From: Falciphora oryzae
Taxonomy: Eukaryota > Ascomycota > Sordariomycetes > Magnaporthales > Magnaporthaceae
Direction of reading: 5' to 3'
Assembly: GCA_000733355.1 (NCBI GenBank)
Contig: JNVV01000012.1
Span: forward strand, 196,851-260,850
DNA length: 64,000 bases
The notes beneath the pieces were generated by a model. The model ran no database searches. It saw nothing but the letters and a program-made list of their open reading frames with translations, and was not told the DNA's origin. Below are positions 1-11,734 of the stretch, in pieces (within the stretch, counting starts at the first letter, position 1; each line of letters begins with the position of its first letter). The translations under genes were made by a program, and so were the position numbers.

Positions 1-2886
1 GGTGTCATACCATCAGCAATCGCCAAGCGTCGGCGCGCGGGGAACTGGATGCCAATGGCGATGCAAGAGGAAGGACGCGTTCGCTTATATGCATATGCTG
101 GCGCTTGCCCGGCTTGTCAGGCCTGGAACCCCCGCGCCTCGGAGCTGCGGGAACACGCTTTCGTCGATGCGCACCCGCGAGGAGATTGGCGGGAGAATAA
201 CACAAAGGAAACACAGGTAGACTTTGAGATTATTGTGCGCGCTAGTCGCGGTCATGGGGGGCCCGGAGCGAGTGATGTGCGAGTTGTTATCTCCTTGTGT
301 CCGGAACCGTGCAACAGAAATGCGGTAGCTCCCTGTGGGCAGGCTGCCAGTGTGACTGTGTTCGACTTGTCCAACAATGCAGAGATTGGCGCGAGCGGGA
401 TCGCCAAATGCGCGCTAGATTGAGCGGGCTATTCCCGCAGTTCGTTTATTTTCCCCAAGAAAAGAGACGCCGGACGCCCCCTCTCCGTCATTGAACAGCC
501 GAGAGTTGGGGTTCGCGATCGGGGTTTTGTGTGTGCGATCAGTGTTTTCTTGCTGGCCCTCGGCCGAATGGCCCACGCGCCCGCGACCAAAAGCGAACTT
601 ACAGCCCAAATGAACGAATGGCCCTCTTGGAAAGGTCCCACCTCCTGCGTTCCCAGATGCCCTCGTCGGCGTGCAGAAAGGAAGGTCTCACGGGACACAT
701 TTAGGGGTCTTTATTTTGCGCTGTCCTCTGTGCTATTACGTGTAACGGACTCTTGAGGGAGCGCTGTAACGGACTTTTTGCCGTGTGAAACGGAACGCCG
801 TCAAGGGCCCACACGCCGTTTTGCTGAAATGCGACGGTATTCGCATAATGGGGCATGCGTGCGAGGCAATTCAGACTCCATAATGGCGAGGGCTCCTCGG
901 GTCCGTGAACAGCATCCGACGCAGGAGGGGCGCTGGGCGTCTGACTGATGCTCAATCTCGATGGATGCAACAGGGCCGAGGCATTAAAAAGATGGTAAAA
1001 CTGGATCAGCGGATAGGTGTGCCTTGCTGCTTGCTGCCGGATTTGATCGATCGGGAGATCACGAAAAGTGGATGAATCAGATGGTCGAAGAAAAAAAAAA
1101 AAAAAAAGACACACTGGGCTTGGAGCAAAGAGTCCGGGGGATTTTGAACTACGAGTCGGCACATCGCGATCCTCAGCAGCTGTGATAGTGCTCTTGTCTG
1201 GTGCGCTCAACCCGGAGTAATGCAGTCGCAGCACGCGCGGCGCACATCCATCACAGCAGCCCGGAGCAGCCCACACGCAAGACTCGCTTTGATACATCGG
1301 CTGGGCAGGCGGCCATCGAGATGGATCACTCGGCGCGTGGGCGCGACACGCCCGCATGCGGATGGGATTGTTGCGATGGGTCCGCTGTTATTATTGTTTC
1401 CTCCTATCTTGGGGCCCGAGCCCTTGCCACCTACGAGGTTGGGTCCAAATTGAAAGAACCAAAAAGTCACCAAGGCAAAACAGCCACATGCCATCCGGCA
1501 AATCCAAGCAGACAAGGCGCGCGGCATCCCAAGCCACCGTCCGCTAGTCTCGGCCTTTTTCAAAACAGACAGGCGTTGGAGATTCGGCCGATACCATTCC
1601 AGGCCCAGCGGTCTTGGCTCCTCAAGGCCTCCCGCAGGGCGTCAACCGCAAACAGGCACGGCTCCTGGGACGTTTGTCCGCGTTTGTGCTTTTTCGCCCT
1701 CTCCACCAAGAAAGCCACGGAAATCAATAGCCCTGATCAGATCATAATACCCTCCGCAACAGCGATCGTCACATCAGTAATCAAGCCAGCGACACGGGAA
1801 GGAAGTGCTAGGCGGCCTAGGTAGTATCATCATGGATAGGTAGTCTGAATCTTGTGGCTGTGGGATCGAGATGTGTGCCCGAAGGAACAATGAAAAATGA
1901 ACGAAAACATGCAGCAATCCGAGCCTGCGTCTATGCAGATGCTTTTGCATGGATGGTCCTTGTCTCGCGGCCAGAACGGACCTGACGGAGGATCCGCATT
2001 CGCGCCAGCCCGACCTTCAGGCAGCGAGAGAAGCAGCAAGCAAAACCGTCTGCCGCGGCTGGGTGCTGGGCAAGAGCGACCAGGGCTTGGCCGTGCGTTG
2101 TGTGGTGGTGACGCCTGGTCGTCGGAACCTTGACACTCAAAACACGCACACCCACCCCTCCTCTCTCCACCCCCCTCCCATGCCCGCCGCCCACCCATCA
2201 CCCCCTAGCCCCAAGCCAAGGCTAGGACCGCACAGGCGCACGCCTCCATCGTCGATGAACACCCTCCCCACTTTGGCTGCGTGTGAGAAGCCCGTGGCGG
2301 TCGTGGGTGTGTGAGTGTGCGTGTGTGTGGAACGCATTCCAGATGGCCTCCGCCTCCTTTCAGAACCCAAGCTGCCTATCCCGTAATGCCTGCTGCGTGC
2401 GCGCCCATCCCAACGGGCCCTCCATGTCGAAACAGCCTTCATCATAAGGAAGAGACCCTCTTTTTAGTATTTTTATTTTCTCCCCTTCCTCCCTCACCAC
2501 TTCCTTCCTTCGTGGACAAACCCTGCCTCCGTTCGAGATTCTTACAAGAATAAACCATCCGACCCTTCGGTTCCCCTGTCCGGCCTCTCACCACACACGC
2601 CTCCCACCTGTTCTAAATGGTCCAGAGCCCCCTTCGATCTGGAACTTTCCTGCCGCCGCTCCCGGGCTCCTCGCCCGCCGAATAGTCTGGGCCGCCTTGG
2701 TTTTCCTCCTACAGCCAGCTCGTCCCATATAGCAGCAAGCCTCCCACCAACGGTATCAAGGCCTGTCTCGTCCGCCACGACTCTTGGCCGGGCCAGACAA
2801 CCAACAACCACAGAGCGAACCTCGGCCAGCTCCGTCGTCCTCGCGACCTCCCACCACATCAACCGCCACAACCATACCCACAAACG
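1..2886. other. Intergenic region, no gene seen
   Basis: The open frames here have no recognisable motif, mixed codon usage and stop-interrupted neighbours. A 17-base A run lies at 1091-1107. From about 2450 the plus strand becomes pyrimidine-rich, as expected for the promoter and 5' leader of the small gene starting at 2887. Nothing else is supported. Confidence 0.6.
1091..1107. repeat. Poly(A) run
   Basis: Seventeen consecutive A residues in non-coding sequence. Confidence 0.9.
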
Positions 2887-3180
2887 ATGTCTTCGCGATC
2901 CTCGCACAGGCCGTCCAAGAAGCACACGTACTCGTCGACCTCGTCCGACTCTGACCTCTCCACCTCGTCCGGCTCCTCCGCACCCTCAGCCGGCTCCGGA
3001 CGCTTCAGCATGGACAGCACGGTGCACCCCGTCGTCTACGTCGAGGTCATCCGCTGCATGCGGTGCGCAAAGTCGGCCGAGATGACCTCGACCGACGACG
3101 CCAGCAGCAGCGGCATGGTCCAGATCGGCACAAACATCTACTACTGCAGCCGGTGCGCCAAGATGGTCGGCTACAAATGA
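2887..3180 (+). CDS. Small conserved fungal protein with two CxxC motifs
   Basis: This 97-residue intronless frame begins with about 45 Ser-rich, low-complexity residues. A compact C-terminal part follows, with the pairs CMRC and CSRC about 30 residues apart and a VGYK end. The two CxxC pairs are arranged like a single zinc site, so zinc binding is the natural inference. I recognise the layout (Ser-rich head, VVYVEVIRCMRCAKS, then IYYCSRCAKMVGYK) as a short, widely conserved protein of filamentous ascomycetes with no assigned role. The start is the first ATG after a pyrimidine-rich leader. A 19-base A tract begins six bases after the stop codon. Calling it a gene is fairly safe; the function is unknown. 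Confidence 0.8.
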   Translation: MSSRSSHRPSKKHTYSSTSSDSDLSTSSGSSAPSAGSGRFSMDSTVHPVVYVEVIRCMRCAKSAEMTSTDDASSSGMVQIGTNIYYCSRCAKMVGYK

Positions 3181-3186
3181 ACGAAG

Positions 3187-3205
3187 AAAAAAAAAAAAAA
3201 AAAAA
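3187..3205. repeat. Poly(A) run just after a stop codon
   Basis: Nineteen consecutive A residues begin six bases beyond the stop of the small CxxC protein gene. Confidence 0.9.
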
Positions 3206-3927
3206 GGAAGAGAGGTTACTTCTCTCAGCATGTTGGCGCGCCGGTTGCAACACTTCTTCTTTCTTATCCCACAACAACAAGACACACACCACCTATTCTT
3301 CTCCTTGTTTCTTGAGGAAATACTCCCCCCTGAAGCAACGATAGGGGGGCTAGGCTGGGCGACATGGACAACAAACAACCACGCACACACCTGCACACCT
3401 ACCGACAGGAGTCTGTCGGGCTGAGGATAGATATCCTCTTGGCCCGCGACGACCCTCCAACCGGCACGCAACATCTTTTTTTGCGCTACGGAACGACGTC
3501 GTGTTCTCGCAACACCGTCGACGCTCTCGCTCTCGTTTTCTTCCCTATCCCACCCCGCATCACCGAGCGGGGCGAGATTGGCCCTATCGTGAGACACACC
3601 GTCTCGGAGGGAGCCATGGGGAGAAGAAAAAGCCACCCCCACAGCGCACAACCCGTGTGCCGCTACTGATCGCCACAACTCGGCCAGTCGAGTCGTGGGG
3701 AATGCTGCAAAAGCTGCGCCTCTATTCCAGGGTTCACCGACATCGTCCTCTCGCTACCCTGTTTTTCTTGGGCGGCTCGTGAAAGAAATGGCGGACATTT
3801 GGCACCGCTGCCAATCAACGACAGTCGGTGATCCCCGGGGTCCTTCTCAGTCCGGAAGTGAAACCGCCGTTCACCCTTGGTCACCACTCAACCACCCCCT
3901 CCTGTCGATCCCCAGACCAGACCTACA

Positions 3928-3935
3928 ATATAAAA
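3928..3935 (+). promoter_or_regulatory. TATA-box-like element without an obvious gene
   Basis: A TATAAAAG octamer sits in GC-rich DNA. No supported reading frame follows within several kb, so it is either chance or the promoter of an unannotated transcript. Confidence 0.2.
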
Positions 3936-5187
3936 GGATGATGGAAAAATAAGGGCAAGCGACCCACCCGGCAAAAGAGCCCAGCCAGACCGCTCTGAGG
4001 GGCAGCAAAGCCATCAATCATCGTCCGGAATGGGATGGGCCCCACGGTGGCATTATTGCCATTTGTGCGGGCTGGCGGCCGTCGCATTCGGGCTTCCCGG
4101 CTCGGCTTCTGCGGGCAACACCAAGAAAAAACCTGCAATCCGGCGCCGACGACGACGACACCCATCGCTTGGCCTACTACGTCCCAGCTCCTCGGCCCAT
4201 TCCGAAAGGCGGGACCTGTTTTGGGTTGGCGCAGATCCCCCAACCACGAAAGTCAAGTTCTAAGCCACCATTGACGGGCTGCGATTACGATGGAGGGAAG
4301 GGTCGCACGGCGTTGCCCTGATTTTTGGAGGGCGGGCTTCCCGGTCTCTCTTATCCCATCCCTTGCCGGGTGTGGGACGGGGACACACATGGTTGGTGGA
4401 CGCCCACACGTCATCACTTGGGACCACTCCCGACATGTCTTCTGGCTCCTTTTTTTCTTGTCTTTTATTTTCAATCCACAGCTCCTTGCCGGCCGGCAAC
4501 TTCCATGCACTCGGCCTGTTTTGACTGGCTGGATTCTTCTTTTTCTCTTACGATGGATGGGGCTTTTTTTTTTTTCCTTTGCTGGAAATCGCGCTGCGGG
4601 TTGGTCGGGCGCTTTTCATTGGGCGGCTTTCCGTCTCCCCTTGGAGCCCCCATTCCTCTTTTTTGTGTTCCCCCGTCCTTGTCGCACCTGCCTACGAGGA
4701 TGACGTCGACAGCTCCCACTTGGTGATTTCGGCTATTCTGCACCACTGGTGGACACAACGATACCCCTTTGATTTTACGTTTTTCAATTCCTCCCTTGTC
4801 TTTTTTTTTTTCTTCCTGCGACTTGAAAGCGCGGCGTTTTCCTTCCATTGGCTTTGGGAGAGGGTCCCAATCATGTACGTACGGCACGCATTTTCTTCTG
4901 GCTTATTGGGGAGCATCTCACATGAGACGGGATTTTTCAAGGAGTCTGGGGAAGCGAAATGGGAGGGCTTCTTTTTTATTCAGCGATCTTCTGCAACTGC
5001 CGATGATACCTCATTTTTTTCCGTATTTTAAAACAAATACCACATGTCTTGGCGAAGCCAAACTCTATCCCCGTGTGAACAAAATCGTGATTGATCTTTT
5101 GACTTTGGTTCTCGGCTTCTGGGTCGCGGGGTCAACAGCCACGAGAACAGGATGACAGACAGCAGTCAGCGAGCGTGACAGTGTCCC

Positions 5188-5240
5188 AGTGGTGCGTGTG
5201 CGTGTGTACGAGTGTGTGTGTGGAAGTGTGTGTCAGTGTC
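5188..5240. repeat. GT-rich simple repeat
   Basis: An imperfect GT dinucleotide tract interrupted by C, A and GGAA. It is non-coding. Confidence 0.75.
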
Positions 5241-5851
5241 TGGTGTGGTGGGGTTTCCCCTTGCACAAAGGCTTGGCAGTATCGAGCAGAAGAGAAGACT
5301 GGACAGCTGGACTTCCCGACCGTCCGGGCCTTCCGGGGGCGTGTGTGGCCGTGCGGAAGACCGACCGGACTTTTTCTCCCCTCGAGATCGGGCCGCCCTG
5401 TGCTGCCCCTGACCGCGCCCTTCCGTTCCCCCATATTTCTCGACTCCTAAAAATGAACACTCGGCAGTCGGAAAGCGGCCTGCCTGTTATCTCCTGTGCA
5501 GTGCAGCCACCGGTGGCGAATCATGGGCAATCAGACGGACGGCGCTTCCCACCTTTACGAGGCTGTGCTTTGCTCGGTATTGGGGGTGGGTAGGTTGCCA
5601 TTGCCAACACAGCCTACTGGGTCCGGACCTCGATTCATTCACAGCAACGGTTCCAGCGTTCTCCCCCCACATGCCCACTCAACCCAGCCCTACATGCGAC
5701 TAAAGTCTGTGGTAAGCCAAACCGGGGTTGGGGACCGTTATTTGTTTTGTCCACCTACGGCCCTGGAGATCTTTGGGGGGTTCTGTCTGTCAAGCTGGTG
5801 GCAAAAAGGACCGCGAGACGGTACGTGACAGGAGACACAGGCACACAGGGC

Positions 5852-5872
5852 AAAAAAAAAAAAAAAAAAAAA
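5852..5872. repeat. Poly(A) run
   Basis: Twenty-one consecutive A residues in non-coding sequence. Confidence 0.9.
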
Positions 5873-6896
5873 CAAGAGACAGGCGCTGTGAAGATGTCAT
5901 GTGAAAGATTGAAAACCATCTAGGGCGAGTAAAGTTGGGGCCTGAAACGTTGATGCCAGGGGTGCCAAAGTGTAGATCTTGAGCTACCTAAAAAACGTTG
6001 CACTGCCGTTGCGGCTCTGCACGTTTGCCTTCCACGATGCAAATCACCAAAAAGTCAAAACATTTGCATTTTGATCTTTTCCTTTTCCGCTCTGGCTGCC
6101 TCGGTCGGCCCATGTGATTTTTTGTCCTGTCAAAGGGGATTTGGGGGGCAAAGGCCGATCACAGGCCGCACGTGGTTTTGTTTCATTTTTACCAAGAAGA
6201 AAAATGCCGTTTCTATCTGGTGTTCAGAGGGGCGGGGCCTCGACGACGGTCCTTCATTCATTGCACCGTGATGCGGACATGATTACCACCGTCACTTCTT
6301 TCATTTCCCCGTATGCGCCATGCTTACCTCGGCAGCTGACTCTAGAGGGTGGTGTTTACGTGCCTCACCTGTGCCGGGCTTCACACCCCCCGCGTCGGCG
6401 TCAGCATCCCTCGACAAACATCGCCGGGTGTCAGCTAGCTCCGGCATGCCGATCGCTGCTCTTTCTCCCGCATTCGCTGGCCTCGAAGCGGCTGTCCCGC
6501 CCCCACGGCCGGCGTATAGCGAGATTGAGGGGAAGCGATAACAAAAAGCCAGCAGGCCAGCCATTGGTGTGGAGGGGTCTCATTTTCCGCATCACTGCCC
6601 GCTTTGCCCGCCTTCCCCGGGGGCCACGGCCGAATTGGCTTGCAGCTGCAGCTGCGGCTGTAACTCTGGAAGAGCAAGCCTAGTCCACTGAACGAGTGAT
6701 GCGTTCAATTATTGGGAGGCTTGGCTCTGTCAAATAAACAGATCGGTTATGTAAGTTGAGCTCTCAACCGAGACGCATCTCCCACCCAGCTTCTCCCGTT
6801 CTGGGAAATAAAGGCGCGGCGATTCCGAGGGCTGCTCCGGGGGCTAGTGCCAAGGCCGTAGCTGCACGCAACCAAGATGCTAATGCTGTCTTTTGT

Positions 6897-6918
6897 GTGG
6901 TGGTGGTGGTGGTGGTGG
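6897..6918. repeat. TGG trinucleotide microsatellite
   Basis: Seven uninterrupted TGG units in non-coding sequence. Confidence 0.85.
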
Positions 6919-8615
6919 CGAGCTCGTGTCTGCACAAGCAGGGCAGGGGCTTGGCGGGCGGTGCGCAGCCTGAACGGGCAATTGATCTCCACCTGCGCGC
7001 GCCAAACCTCTTCAAAGAGGGAAAACGTCGAGATGATATTGCCAAAATTACACCACCGCAGCCGACGGGCTGCCAAGGCCCGCCCACATTCCCGCGCGTG
7101 TGTGGTGATGCTTTGCGCTTGATCGGCTCCAATCTTTGCGCGTGCTGACCAAGAAAGCAGGCCCCAAACGAGGCTATTCGCGCTTGCGAGCGCCCCGTTT
7201 TCGACATACCTAAACGCGTAGTGATGCGACCTTGGGTGGCTGTTCGTCTGCAGTGGGTTCTCGGCCCCATGAGATGGGGGTGCTGATGCGACTCCAGCGA
7301 ACCAATCTCCGTTATCATCGCCGGCCATTGGGGTCCGCAGCCAGCCCCGTCTCCAGCCCTGGCCCGGGTCCTTTTTGGTAGCACGGTTCGCGATGATGCG
7401 ATCATGGATGGAAAGCACGCACGCAGCCAGCCATCTTGGATTTTCCCGCCGCGGCCCGCCCGAGCCCACCAACAATCGAAACAAGCGACAAGCGAGACAA
7501 GCGAGCTGGGCCCAGAACACGAGCAGTCCCGCTCCGCGCTTGATGGGGGCGTGCGTGTAGATTTTTCTTTGTTGATCAAGGATATTTTCCGCTTCGTTCA
7601 TCTCGCTACCTGCCACCCGCTCCACCAGTCGGTTGGTCTGGGTTTTGCCTGCCGAGATGACGGAGACTGAATCGCAGCACTGGAGACGTCTGGAGACGTT
7701 TGGAGGGGCCGCGGGGAAGCAGGGGGACGGACGGGCCTGTGACAGGAACAAAAGCCTGCCAGCCCTGCACGATTATATCATTGTGCCTGAAGGGTCTCCA
7801 CGGCTGCACAGGAGGACATTGAAAGCCGTGGGGCCCAGAACCTGAAGGCCTGGGCTTGCCTGCCCCGCGCCTGGTCTAGAAAGAGCGAAACGTTGCGCTG
7901 GCTTTAGCGCCGGCCGTTGACACCTGGTCGGGAGGCTTTGTCCGATTATTGACAACATTCTCCGCTTCCCGTCTTTGGTGTCACTTTCGATTCTTCCCGA
8001 GCGGGTCGACGACGAAACGGCGGTTGGGTTCCCACTTGCACAGCCCGCTGGAGACGGCAACCACGGCACCAAAAGGCGTCGTCACCGCTCACAGCAACCG
8101 CAACACCTGACCGGAAAAAAAAAAGACAGCGGAGCACCTGATTGAGGGGTCCAGTCCCTTTTGTGGCGGCCCGAGGAGAAAATACCCTCTGAACATGAGG
8201 CCACCTGGGGGCCTGGGCCTGGACAAGGACCATGGGCCCTTTACCTAACCGCGGGGGAAGCTCTGGGTGCTGCATGTCCACGGCACTAACGCCAGGCCCA
8301 ATGCGGCATCCCGTCTGTCATCTTCCACCGCAGGGAGGGCGGGCGGGCGGACGGGCGGGCAGCTAGCGCCGCGCCCATTGGCGCCAAGTCACGATGCGTC
8401 GAGGACGAATGGAGCGCCTCTCCGCCCCGGGCTTGCTGCACTGTGACCTCATGGTGTGGTAACCCTTTCTTCTCCCTTGAGTCCAGTCGTCATCGAAAAC
8501 CTGGAATCGTCGAAGTGGGGCCCCTCCCTCTCCGGGCCAGCCAGCCCCGAGAGGAAAGGGAAGGGCGGCACTGGCAAAAGGAAGGGGTGGTTGAAATGAA
8601 GCTGTCGTGGGCATG

Positions 8616-8645
8616 CGTGTGTGTGTGTGTGTGAGTGTGTGTGTG
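8616..8645. repeat. GT dinucleotide microsatellite
   Basis: A nearly perfect GT tract with a single GA interruption, in non-coding sequence. Confidence 0.85.
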
Positions 8646-10771
8646 GGCTCGCGGCCTGTGCCCGTGAGGCCGGGGAGAACTATTGACTCTCCGCGTCGCA
8701 TTCTGTTTTTTTGCAGAGCCACACAAGGCGGGCAGCAGAAACAACATGAAGCAGTAATCGGCAGCGGGCCTTACTACAGTACCGAAGCTGCGGACACCCA
8801 AGTGTCGCCCCTTTCTACCCAACCCCGCAGATGGGCTGTGCTCGCGCGGATGCTACCAACCTCTAATGTTTAAATCCAAAAATAAGGGCCGGCGTTGGGC
8901 TTTTCGTCTGGAGAGAGCTACCAGACAGCTAGCCTGGCCCTCACGTCAATTCGGCAAATAGGACACTGCGGAAAAGAGCTCAACCCAAGCCGACCAAAAA
9001 GAAACCCTGCGTGGTGATGCCCAGGCTAGCGACGCAGGGTCGGGAACGAAAAAGCCCCCGTGATTAGGGGCGGTGCCTACCGTAGTCCTGCGGCACCTAT
9101 TACACGTACACCCCGTTGCGTCTGGCCCCGGCAACTGCCACTGAAGTTTTGGCGGTGTGTGGAGTTGAGGAAAGGAACACGTATGGCTGAGACGACGACG
9201 TCAAAGCGGATGTCATTGGGAGTTAAGAGAAGAGGGTCCCGAGGTTGCAGAAGAAAGCAAAGAAAAGCATGGGAAGAGGGGGGCGTGTGGTTCGGAATCT
9301 AATCTGATTCTGGCATGTGAGCCCCGAAACAGTTGACCGTGGGGAAGCCGACGTGTTTGCGAATGGCCTCTCTTTTTCTCTTTTTCGTTTTCCTTCTCCG
9401 CGCACGGGTTGCTTTGGACGAAGCATATGCCTGCCGGGCCGCTCGCCATGTGGGGAAACCGTTCCCGGTGCCGCCGCGGTAATGGAATATGTAAAAACCT
9501 TGAGGCTGATGTTTTCTGGTCGGAACAGGCCGAGTCGATGATGGAAAAATAACACAAAGGTATCTGCGGCGACACAATATGGGCGGTACCAACGAGGCGA
9601 TCTGGACTGCGCTGGAAGTCCGGAGGGGGGTTGCGGGTGGTGTGCGGCATGGCTTCGGTGGTGGTGATGCCAGGGCGTATGTCTATGCAGGGACGATGCG
9701 GCCTGCTTGAGCGCATTCCGCAAGCCTCAAACACAGCCAGGAGAAAAAAGGCATTATCTTTCTCGCACCCAGAGTTGTTCTCTCATTGGAGCCGCTGCTC
9801 GGTAGTTGCACCCCCTCCCAACCAACCAGCTCTTCCGTCGCGTTTACGGAAAGCCCACATCCATCCCCCCTTGCATCGTGACTGGCCTACCGTTTTTCAG
9901 GAGCCTCATCTCGTTTTATTTTTCTCCGGCCCCGATAATTGCATGATGACGGTGTGCTGCCAGCCCACGTCCAATGACGAACGGCCGTTGCGGTGTGCGT
10001 GCTGCTACGGACCGACCTTCTACCCAAACGCCCCTCCTCGTCATCCTCGCCCAGGGGCTGACTGCTGCTGGGCCACGGCTGGGCGGTGGGGTGGGACTGG
10101 CTTTTCCCATCACATCACAGCACATCGCGCCCAGGTCACCGGACCTTGACCTTGGCCCGATGAGGGTCCAGGACTGGTTCATTGGCATTCCTTCCTTCTC
10201 ACCCCGTCGGTGGGTAATCCCGAGCGACGGTCCAGTCACATCCCTTGGCCGGCCCATGTCAAACAACCATCGGCGCTTGGGGAGCTCACGTACTCCCTTT
10301 TCACCGCTGGACTGGGGATCCTATGACCAGAGAAGAAAAGTGAGGACAGGAATGGAGAAATGAGAAGGAATCCATAGCAGTGAGTCGGATGCGACTCGGA
10401 TGCTCGGGACTTGCCAGGAACCGGAATGCACGGCCATGATTCGCGCAGTTCTGGAAGCCGGCCCGTTCGTTCCAGAACGTTTTTGACGGGGCCTAGCCCG
10501 GGCCTTCTTTGCGTCATCACAGCCGTTGTCAGCTTGTGTTCAAGGTGAACTTGGAGCGGTGCACTGATGCATTAAGGGGCTTGGCGATGGGGATCACAAG
10601 AGTTCTAGATCTAGGGTTGGAGCTTCTGGCCCCGGCCGGTTCAAACGCGAGAACTGTCTAGGTCTAGCAGGCGAGTGGATAGCTGTAGTTTGAGCTGTCC
10701 TGATGTGAAACCCCAAGCACTCTGCCGAGAGTCTTTCTTCCCTCTTTCCTACCATGTCATATCCTCCGCTA

Positions 10772-11734
10772 CTAGACCCCCGTGCCAGTGACCTTCTCGA
10801 CCAGCCGCGGCAGCACCTCTGCGGCGTCCTCCTGAAAGAAGAAATCCTCCGAGCCAAGCCCGCGGCCCGCGTCCGGGTCTGGGTTGATGACGGCCACCAC
10901 GGCGCCGTGCCTCTTGGCCAAGTCGATATAGCCGGCGGCCGGGTGCACGGTGGCCGCCGTGCCGACGACTAGCATAATTTGCACGGGCGGGTTGCCGCTG
11001 AACACAAAAGCGTCGGCCTCCTCGAGCATGGCGTCTTCCAGAGGCTCGCCGAACCAGACGACGGCGGGCCGCAGCAGGCCCTTCTTGCACTGCGGGCAGG
11101 CCGGCAGGTCCGACGCGCTCACCTCGGGCGCCGGCAGCTTGGCGTCGGCGATCCAGGCCGGGTCCGGGTCGACGGACGAGGGCGCCAGGGCCGGGCAGAG
11201 CGGGTCCGAGAAGTTGTCGCGCTGCACGTAGCCACACTCGTCGAAGCACTTGAGGTCGAACAGCCTCCCGTGCACGGGCCGGAGGGACGCCGCCGGGTGG
11301 CCTGCGCGCTGGGAGAGGCCGTCGACGTTTTGGGTCAGGCACAGGAAGCGGGTCTTGGTCTCGGTGATGGTGGCGGTTGTAGTGGCTGTAGAAGTGGCGG
11401 CGTCTGGGTCGGGCGTCAGGCGCCTTGCCAGCCGGGCGAGGGCGTGGTGGGCGGCGTTCGGCTCGACGCTGAGCGCCCGGTGGCGGCGCCAGGCGTAGAA
11501 GAGCCAGACCAGGCCCGGGTTCTGCGCGAACGCCTCCGGGGTGGCGAGGTCGGTGGACTTGTGGTTCCGCCAGAGGCCGCCCTTGCCGCGGAAGGTCAGC
11601 AGGCCCGACGACGCGGAGAGGCCCGCGCCGCAGAGCGCGAGGATCCGGCCTGGGCCATCGACGACCTTGCCGAGGAGGTCTTGGAACTCCTCGACCGAGG
11701 TCCGGGGGCTGCCCGTGGGGGTTTTGCGCAGCAT
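10772..11734 (-). CDS. SIRT5-like class III sirtuin (NAD-dependent lysine deacylase)
   Basis: The frame encodes about 320 residues of a Sir2-family deacylase, which removes acyl groups from lysines using NAD. The NAD-binding GAGLSASSG and the following FRG lie at residues 36-50. TQNVDG and the catalytic HG (in VHGRLF) follow, then CFDEC and CPQC as the four zinc ligands, then WFGEPL. The segment LFYAWRR places Tyr80 and Arg83 in the Y-x-x-R arrangement that marks SIRT5-type enzymes, which prefer succinyl or malonyl lysine. A short Ser/Thr/Ala-rich insert precedes TQNVDG. The frame stays open upstream to an ATG at 11860, with an Arg-rich stretch that could be a mitochondrial leader. However, a TATAAA lies at 11900-11905, only about 40 bases before that ATG, so I prefer the ATG at 11734. 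Confidence 0.88.
   Translation of the reverse strand: MLRKTPTGSPRTSVEEFQDLLGKVVDGPGRILALCGAGLSASSGLLTFRGKGGLWRNHKSTDLATPEAFAQNPGLVWLFYAWRRHRALSVEPNAAHHALARLARRLTPDPDAATSTATTTATITETKTRFLCLTQNVDGLSQRAGHPAASLRPVHGRLFDLKCFDECGYVQRDNFSDPLCPALAPSSVDPDPAWIADAKLPAPEVSASDLPACPQCKKGLLRPAVVWFGEPLEDAMLEEADAFVFSGNPPVQIMLVVGTAATVHPAAGYIDLAKRHGAVVAVINPDPDAGRGLGSEDFFFQEDAAEVLPRLVEKVTGTGV

Larger units (their letters stand above)
3181..10771. other. Long gene-poor stretch with simple repeats
   Basis: About 7.6 kb holds no open frame with recognisable motifs or consistent codon bias. It contains A runs at 3187-3205 and 5852-5872, T-rich patches around 4440-5030, GT-rich tracts near 5188-5240 and 8616-8645, and a TGG repeat at 6897-6918. 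A TATAAAAG element at about 3928 has no convincing gene downstream. It may be regulatory or specify non-coding RNA, but nothing in the sequence proves either. Confidence 0.55.

Noticed and set aside
6747..7751. Minus-strand open frame of 334 codons in the gene-poor region
   Set aside because: It has no recognisable domain, unbiased codons and an overlapping minus-strand frame of similar length. It probably arises by chance in GC-rich DNA.
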